From assembly GCF_018141545.1 (NCBI RefSeq), contig NZ_CP064356.1:2741001-2805000 (forward strand): a stretch of DNA of 64,000 bases, in the 5' to 3' direction. Shown here one piece after another: positions 57,427-64,000 of this stretch (position 1 is the first letter of the stretch; the number at the start of each line of letters is the position of its first letter). This DNA comes from Miltoncostaea oceani (GTDB lineage: Bacteria; Actinomycetota; Thermoleophilia; Miltoncostaeales; Miltoncostaeaceae). Position numbers and translations under genes: made by a program. A model generated the notes under the pieces. That model was given only the letters and a program-made list of their open reading frames with translations, was not told the origin of the DNA and ran no database searches.

Positions 57427-57622
57427 CGACGGGGACCGGGCGGGTCTCGGTGATGAGGCCGCCCGGCGGGTCGTCCCCCCGCGCGGAGTAGCCGACCACG
57501 ATCCCGGCGAGCAGGGCGACGACGGCGAGTAGGCCCGCCAGCGAGAGCCGGATCTTGCGCGCCGGCGGCTTGCGGGGGCGCGGCGGCCGCGGCCGCGGGG
57601 CGTCCTGCGGGTCCGTCGTCAT
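57398..57622 (-). CDS. Small single-pass membrane protein
   Basis: A 74-residue protein: a Pro/Arg/Lys-rich cytoplasmic start, one transmembrane helix (about 29-49, LSLAGLLAVVALLAGIVVGY), and a short outside tail with ITETRPVPVVTVTVPEAP. The tail and helix resemble the corresponding part of the LytR_C protein at 41581-42252 (GTTTITETRTVTAP), suggesting a shared module. The ATG overlaps the upstream gene's stop (ATGA). Confidence 0.65.
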   Translation of the reverse strand: MTTDPQDAPRPRPPRPRKPPARKIRLSLAGLLAVVALLAGIVVGYSARGDDPPGGLITETRPVPVVTVTVPEAP

Positions 57623-57942
57623 CCGCGGGCGTCCGTGGCGGTGCGGGCGTACGACGAGAAGGCGCCGTCGAGCGTGACGGCGGGGTCCCATGAGTCGGGC
57701 TCGCGGGGCGCGGTGCGTGCCGCGAGGTCGAGGTACCACGACGACGCCTCGTCGTAGGCGGCGACGAGCTGGCGGAGGGTGAAGGTCACGCCGACGCGGC
57801 GGCGCAGCTCGTCGTGGACGGCCGTGACGATCCGGCGGCGCGCGCGGACGACCGCGAGGGGCGCGGGCTCTGCCATGCGGGCGGCGCCGTCCTCCCACGC
57901 GAAGCGGGCGGTGTCGACGGCGGGGTCGTCACCGGCGCTCAC
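57619..57942 (-). CDS. Hypothetical protein downstream of DUF501
   Basis: A 107-residue helical protein: RFAWEDGAARMAEPAPLAVV, then RRIVTAVHDELRRRVGVTFT, then LRQLVAAYDEASSWYLDLAA. No family is recognised. The GTG start at 57940-57942 overlaps the DUF501 stop and its own stop overlaps the next gene, so it is translated as part of the eno-ftsB-DUF501 run. A conserved role with those genes is possible but not shown. Confidence 0.6.
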   Translation of the reverse strand: MSAGDDPAVDTARFAWEDGAARMAEPAPLAVVRARRRIVTAVHDELRRRVGVTFTLRQLVAAYDEASSWYLDLAARTAPREPDSWDPAVTLDGAFSSYARTATDARG

Positions 57943-58430
57943 CCCCCGCCGCCGGGCGACAGGCGCTCGAGGCAGCACCGGTCCGGCCACCGGGCGCCGG
58001 CGCGCTCGAGGATCCAGTCGGCGACGGGGGAGCCGCCCTCCGCCAGGCCGAACGCGAGGTGGGCGTGGAGGCACTTGACGTGGGCGGGGTCGCCGCCGCC
58101 CGCGACGCGGTGCCCGGCGTGCAGCTCCTGGTGGCGGGCGTGGGCGTCGGCGAGGGGCCCGGCCATGTCGGGGTCGTCCTCGAGGGCGCGGACGCCACCG
58201 GCGGCCTCGAGCCGGCTGACGGCCTCGCCGAGGGCGCGGCAGGCGAGCCAGTCGCGGGTCGGGAAGGGCCGGCCGCGGCGGTCGAGCGGTTCGTTGCGGA
58301 CGACGGCGGGGCCGCCGTGGGGGCAGCGCACCGCGACGCTGAAGTGCGTGAACGGCTCGCGCCCGAGGAGCGCGGCGACGGCGACCCGGTCAGAAGACGG
58401 CGGTGAGCCAGCCGAGGGGGCCGCCGTCAT
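57939..58430 (-). CDS. DUF501 family protein
   Basis: A 163-residue protein of the actinobacterial DUF501 family: FSVAVRCPHGGPAVVRNEPL (about 37-56), FPTRDWLACRALGEAVSRLE (about 63-82) and DPAHVKCLHAHLAFGLAEGG (about 120-139), with conserved Cys and His that suggest a metal site (RCPHG, VKCLHAH, CCLE). Function is unknown. It follows eno and ftsB, as in many actinobacteria. The ATG at 58428-58430 lies within the ftsB 3' end. Confidence 0.9.
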   Translation of the reverse strand: MTAAPSAGSPPSSDRVAVAALLGREPFTHFSVAVRCPHGGPAVVRNEPLDRRGRPFPTRDWLACRALGEAVSRLEAAGGVRALEDDPDMAGPLADAHARHQELHAGHRVAGGGDPAHVKCLHAHLAFGLAEGGSPVADWILERAGARWPDRCCLERLSPGGGG

Positions 58431-58729
58431 CGCCGTCGTCCTCCGCCGGCGGTGGCACGGGGTCGAGGTCGCCACGCACGAGGAACGCCCGCTCGCCGGG
58501 GAGCACCAGGCCGAGCTCCCGCGCACGCGCCTCCAGCACGGGCCGCTGCCCGAGCTGGGCGATCTGCTGACGGAAGCCGTCCCGCCGCGCCTCGAGGTCG
58601 GCGAGCTTCGCCTGTTCCTCGCGGAGCTCCGCCCGCTGGTCGAGGTAGCCGGAGACCGGGCCGATGTAGCCGAGCAGGATCGCCGTGAGGAGACCGGCGA
58701 TGAAGATGCGCCTGGCGCGGATGGATCAC
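58390..58729 (-). CDS. FtsB/DivIC-like septum formation initiator, start disturbed by one base
   Basis: About 112 residues: a transmembrane helix (IFIAGLLTAILLGYIGPVSG), then a coiled coil (RAELREEQAKLADLEARRDG) and a short acidic tail. This is the layout of FtsB/DivIC proteins that join FtsL and FtsQ in division. The open frame has no normal start; the GTG at 58727-58729 is one base out of frame, and removing one C near 58723 would give VIIRARRIFIAG. Alternatively ATC at 58720-58722 is used. Order eno-ftsB-DUF501 supports the call. Confidence 0.75.
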
Positions 58730-58750
58730 GTCCCGGGAGGTGGCGTCGGG

Positions 58751-58774
58751 CCGTGGGGCCCCCGTCCCCCACGG
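58751..58774 (-). terminator. Hairpin between eno and ftsB
   Basis: CCGTGGGG and CCCCACGG form an 8-bp stem with an 8-base loop in the gap after eno. It could be a partial terminator that lowers ftsB expression relative to eno. Confidence 0.45.
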
Positions 58775-58812
58775 GTACGCGACGAGGGCCCCCGTTCCTG
58801 CCGTCCGGCGTC

Positions 58813-61282
<2,470 letters not shown>

Positions 61283-61310
61283 GCCCCGCGGCCCGGGCGG
61301 CGTCCCGGAT

Positions 61311-61412
61311 GGTCCACTTGGGCCTCGCGCCATGGTCCACTTGGGCTCTCACGCCACCCGCTCGGGGCGGGGAGTGGTCCACTTGGACCCGTCGTCGTGG
61401 TCCACTTGGGCC
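61311..61412. repeat. Four 23-bp-phased repeat units after ogt
   Basis: GGTCCACTTGGGCC at 61311, GGTCCACTTGGGCT at 61334 (23 bp on), GGTCCACTTGGACC at 61376 and GGTCCACTTGGGCC at 61399 (23 bp on). The orientation (CCACTTGG) and the first spacer TCGCGCCAT match the 29.4-kb array. The stretch 61283-61502 otherwise holds nothing recognisable. Confidence 0.92.
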
Positions 61413-61502
61413 ATGACGGCCCACGCGAGGGCCGGCGGGGGTGGCGGGCCGACGGCCCCGGCCCCCGTTCAAGGGGACGCGGGGCCATGGCGCGGCCACC
61501 GG

Positions 61503-61589
61503 CTAGCGGGCGAGGCTCGTCCGCAGCTCCGGCGTCATCTGGCCGTTGGTCGTGGTGCCGTTCGAGTTGCGGATGTAGGTGAGGAACAT
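61503..61589 (-). CDS. Small peptide gene divergent from marR (tentative)
   Basis: A possible 28-residue peptide (MFLTYIRNSNGTTTNGQMTP then ELRTSLAR), with a GGAGAG ribosome binding site 7 bases before ATG 61589. A longer 72-residue version from 61721 would run over the marR operator and promoter and is less likely. The polar sequence has no known family. Divergence from a MarR gene with an operator between them is the common layout for a regulated target. Confidence 0.4.
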   Translation of the reverse strand: MFLTYIRNSNGTTTNGQMTPELRTSLAR

Positions 61590-61620
61590 GCGAGGCTCTC
61601 CATGGTCGGGTGGAGCATTT

Positions 61621-61640
61621 ATTTGTTGTGCGAAACAAAT
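61621..61640. promoter_or_regulatory. Palindromic operator upstream of marR
   Basis: ATTTGTT-GTGCGA-AACAAAT is a perfect 7-bp inverted repeat, AT-rich in a GC-rich genome, lying between the marR gene (start 61685) and the divergent small peptide gene (start 61589). This is the expected position and form of a MarR autoregulatory site. Confidence 0.78.
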
Positions 61641-61684
61641 TACGGTCCCACCCGTCATCCGGATCACCCGTCGAGGAGGAACCC

Positions 61685-62179
61685 GTGCCGCCGACGCCGC
61701 CGAGCACCGACATCGCCGCATGGCGCGGGCTCGCCCGGGTCCAGGGGGACGTCCGCCGTGGGCTCGGCGCCGCGCTCGAATCCGCCCACGGCCTGTCGCT
61801 CTGGGACTACACCGTGCTGCGCACGCTCGCCGAGCAGCCGAAGCGCCGGATGCGCATGACCGAGCTCGCCCGCGCCGTGGACTACACGCCGAGCGGCCTC
61901 ACCCGTCTCGTCGGCCGGCTGGAGGCCGCCGGCCTGGTCGAGCGCTACCCCTGCCCCGACGACGGCCGGGGGTTCATCGCGTGGCTCACGGCCGAGGGTC
62001 ACCGGGTCTTCGTCCGCGCCCGCCGCACCCACGTCGCCGGTGTCCGCCGCCTGTTCCTCGACCTCTGCACCCCCGACGAGCTGGAGACGATGGTCCGCGT
62101 GTGGGAGCGCATCTCCCCCGGTTGCACCGGTGTCACGACGACGCCGGGCACCCGTGTGCGGTCCGGGCCGCCGGGGTAG
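61685..62179 (+). CDS. MarR family transcriptional regulator
   Basis: A 164-residue winged-helix repressor-type protein. DNA-binding region: LWDYTVLRTLAEQPKRRMRM, TELARAVDYTPSGLTRLVGR (about 59-78, recognition helix), and ERYPCPDDGRGFIAWLTAEG with the DxRG wing tip. N- and C-terminal helices form the dimer. The GTG at 61685 has a GAGGAGGAA ribosome binding site, better than the ATG at 61610 which lies before the operator. It probably represses its own promoter through the palindrome at 61621-61640. Confidence 0.93.
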   Translation: MPPTPPSTDIAAWRGLARVQGDVRRGLGAALESAHGLSLWDYTVLRTLAEQPKRRMRMTELARAVDYTPSGLTRLVGRLEAAGLVERYPCPDDGRGFIAWLTAEGHRVFVRARRTHVAGVRRLFLDLCTPDELETMVRVWERISPGCTGVTTTPGTRVRSGPPG

Positions 62180-62215
62180 GGTCGGCGCGAACCCACATCC
62201 CACCGGGGAGGCCGG

Positions 62216-64000
62216 ATGAGAAGCGCACGCGGTCCACGAACGAGGCGGGCCTGCGCCGCCGTCCTCGCCGCCGCCGCGGCGGGCCTGGCGCTCGGTGCCT
62301 CCGGTGCGACGGCGACGCAGAAGGCGCCGCGCACCGTCGATCTCCAGATCCTGTCGTTCAACGACTACCACGGGCACCTCGCGCCGCCGACCGGTGGTGA
62401 CGGCAACGTCACGACCGCGACGGGCCCCGTGGCCGCGGGTGGCGTCGAGTACCTCACCACCCACCTGAAGGCGCTCCGCGCCGGTCACCGGAACACGTTG
62501 ACCGTCGCCGCCGGGGACCTCATCGGCGGCTCCCCCTTCCTGTCGGGCCTCTTCAAGGACGAGCCGAGCGTCGAGACGCTCGACACCCTCGGACTCGACG
62601 TCTCGGGGGTCGGCAACCACGAGTTCGACGAGGGCGTCCCGGAGCTGCTGCGGATGCAGTTCGGTGGATGCCACCCCGTCGAGGGCTGCTTCGACCCGGA
62701 CGGCTACTCCGGCGCCGGGTTCGACTGGCTCGCCGCGAACGTCACCTACAACGCGGGCGCGACCATCACCCGCCCCGCCGGCTCCAAGGGCTACGGCTCC
62801 TGGTTCCGCGCCTCGACCGGCCGCACCGTGCTGCCCCCCACCAGCGTCAAGGTGGTGAACGGCGTGAAGGTCGGCTTCATCGGGATGACGCTGGAGGACA
62901 CCCCGACCCTGGTCGCCCAGTCCGGGATCCGGGACGTCTCGTTCGGGGACGAGGTCGTCACCGCCAACAAGGCGGCGAACGACCTGCGCCGCAAGGGCGT
63001 GAAGGCGATCGTCGTGCTCCTGCACGAGGGTGGGCTGCCGCCCGCCGGCGCGACGTTCGACTACACCTGCACGCAGGGTGACGCGGCGGGACTCTCCGGT
63101 CCGATCGTCGAGATCGCGCAGAAGCTGTCGCCCGCGATCGACCTGGTCGTCACCGGCCACACGCACCAGCCGTACACGTGCGACATCCCCGACCCCAAGG
63201 GCACGTCCCGCTGGGTGACGAGCGCCGCCTCCTTCGGGCGCGTGATCACCGAGACGGAGCTGAAGCTCGACCGCCGCACGAAGGACGTCGTGCGGTCGTC
63301 GGTGACGAGCGTCAACCACGCGGTGACCCGCGACGTCGCGGCCGACCCGGTCCAGACGGCGACGATCGCCAAGTGGACGGCCCTGTCGGCCCCGATCGCA
63401 AACCGGGTCGTCGGCTCGGTCACGACCGACATCGCCCGCAGCCTCTCCCGTGACACGGAGTCGGCGCTGGCCGACCTCATCGCCGACGCCCAGCTCGCCG
63501 CGACGTCCGCCGCGGGCGACGGTGGCGCGGTGATGGCGTTCATGAACCCGGGTGGCGTCCGCGCCGACCTGACGTTCGCGCCCTCCCCCGTGGGTGAGGT
63601 GCCGGGCGCGGTGACCTACGGCGAGGCCTTCACGGTCCAGCCGTTCGGCAACCTGCTCGTCTCGATGACGCTGACCGGGGCGCAGATCGAGGCGATGCTC
63701 GAGCAGCAGTGGACCACCCAGACCGACGGGAGCGTGCGGTTCCTGCACCTCGGGGTCTCCGAGGGCTTCGCGTACTCGTGGTCGCGGTCGGCGCCCGTCG
63801 GCCAGAAGGTCGACCCGGCGTCGATCACGCTCGGCGGGACGCCGATCGACCCGGCGGCGTCGTACCGGGTCACGGTCAACTCGTTCCTCGCCGACGGCGG
63901 CGACGGGTTCACCGTCCTGAGGGACGGCACCGACCGCCTCGGCGGCGGGAGCGACCTGGACGCGTTCATCGCGTACCTGACGGCGAACGCGCCCGTCACG
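62216..64000 (+). CDS. 5'-nucleotidase/2',3'-cyclic phosphodiesterase (UshA-like), C-terminus cut by window edge
   Basis: 595 residues visible. A signal peptide (CAAVLAAAAAGLALGASGAT) is followed by a calcineurin-like metallophosphatase domain: LQILSFNDYHGHL (about 43-55), AAGDLIGGSP, SGVGNHEFDEG (about 129-139), VVLLHEGG and VVTGHTHQPYTC (about 309-320), with all metal-ligand motifs. The C-terminal 5'-nucleotidase domain (from about 400) has FMNPGGVRADL and SFLADGGDGFTVLRDG, the substrate-ring stacking region. Extracellular nucleotide hydrolysis is expected. The GGGGAGG ribosome binding site precedes ATG 62216. Confidence 0.95.
   Translation, partial: MRSARGPRTRRACAAVLAAAAAGLALGASGATATQKAPRTVDLQILSFNDYHGHLAPPTGGDGNVTTATGPVAAGGVEYLTTHLKALRAGHRNTLTVAAGDLIGGSPFLSGLFKDEPSVETLDTLGLDVSGVGNHEFDEGVPELLRMQFGGCHPVEGCFDPDGYSGAGFDWLAANVTYNAGATITRPAGSKGYGSWFRASTGRTVLPPTSVKVVNGVKVGFIGMTLEDTPTLVAQSGIRDVSFGDEVVTANKAANDLRRKGVKAIVVLLHEGGLPPAGATFDYTCTQGDAAGLSGPIVEIAQKLSPAIDLVVTGHTHQPYTCDIPDPKGTSRWVTSAASFGRVITETELKLDRRTKDVVRSSVTSVNHAVTRDVAADPVQTATIAKWTALSAPIANRVVGSVTTDIARSLSRDTESALADLIADAQLAATSAAGDGGAVMAFMNPGGVRADLTFAPSPVGEVPGAVTYGEAFTVQPFGNLLVSMTLTGAQIEAMLEQQWTTQTDGSVRFLHLGVSEGFAYSWSRSAPVGQKVDPASITLGGTPIDPAASYRVTVNSFLADGGDGFTVLRDGTDRLGGGSDLDAFIAYLTANAPVT

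Noticed and set aside
61503-61721. A 72-residue version of the small gene divergent from marR
   Set aside because: It would run across the marR operator and promoter region; the internal ATG at 61589 has a better ribosome binding site.

Overview
The window is very GC-rich, densely packed bacterial DNA in which stops and starts commonly overlap as ATGA or GTGA. A standalone omega-like RNA polymerase subunit, an eno-ftsB-DUF501 gene run, a Gram-positive-type SOS box, several apparently leaderless starts and many GTG starts suggest a flagellated actinobacterium, possibly of the deep-branching Thermoleophilia type. The placement is inferred from gene content only. No rRNA, tRNA, CRISPR array, insertion sequence or prophage gene was recognised.

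Layout. (1) 1-6839, minus strand: basal-body and export genes fliS-HDOD-flgB-flgC-fliE-fliF-fliG-fliH-fliI; fliI runs off the left edge. (2) 7033-7440: an array of a 23-bp palindromic repeat, then glgP (7515-10070). (3) 10222-12708: flaG-fliD-fliS-fliT-like, followed by a glycosyltransferase/TPR gene (12845-14905), queA-like and SDR genes, and a three-gene glycosyltransferase operon (16863-21021). (4) 21072-24611: secreted beta-propeller proteins, two of them a recent tandem duplication. (5) 24751-29141: flagellin 1, csrA, an omega-like rpoZ with a long acidic tail, and a soluble chemoreceptor gene with two frameshifts. (6) 29392-29741: the purest repeat array. (7) 29782-44169: ydcF-like and DPM-like genes, an ECF sigma factor, then a minus-strand surface-sugar operon (40684 down to 32147) with FdtA and FdtB homologues, an N-acyltransferase, methyltransferases, an oxidoreductase and glycosyltransferases; then cell-envelope proteins. 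(8) 44251-46585: small metabolic genes and an SOS-box-associated 81-residue protein. (9) 46608-55245: fliW, flagellin 2, flgL, flgK, flgN-like, yvyF-like, flgJ-like, flgG, flgF, and divergent fliK-like and fhlB genes. (10) 55261-64000: housekeeping and accessory genes, including eno, an ECF sigma/ogt pair, a MarR regulator and a 5'-nucleotidase cut by the right edge.

Regulation. Seven promoter-like sites share CTCAAG (or TAAA) - 15/16 bp from the 4-base -35 core - GCCGAT(A/G)N, the pattern of flagellar sigma-28 (FliA). They precede flaG, both flagellins and flgF, but also three carbohydrate transcription units (GT2-TPR at 14905, the GT operon at 21021, the fdtA operon at 40684). I infer that these glycan genes belong to the late flagellar regulon and probably glycosylate flagellin or another late filament component. 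CsrA and FliW, each beside one flagellin gene, form the known translational switch for flagellin.

Most unusual. A dispersed 23-bp repeat has a 14-bp palindromic core (GGTCCA-NN-TGGACC) and a 9-bp spacer. It occurs at four places (about 7.0, 29.4, 54.1 and 61.3 kb), always with 23-bp phasing, in both orientations, and once inside the fliK-like coding sequence. I do not recognise it as a described element.
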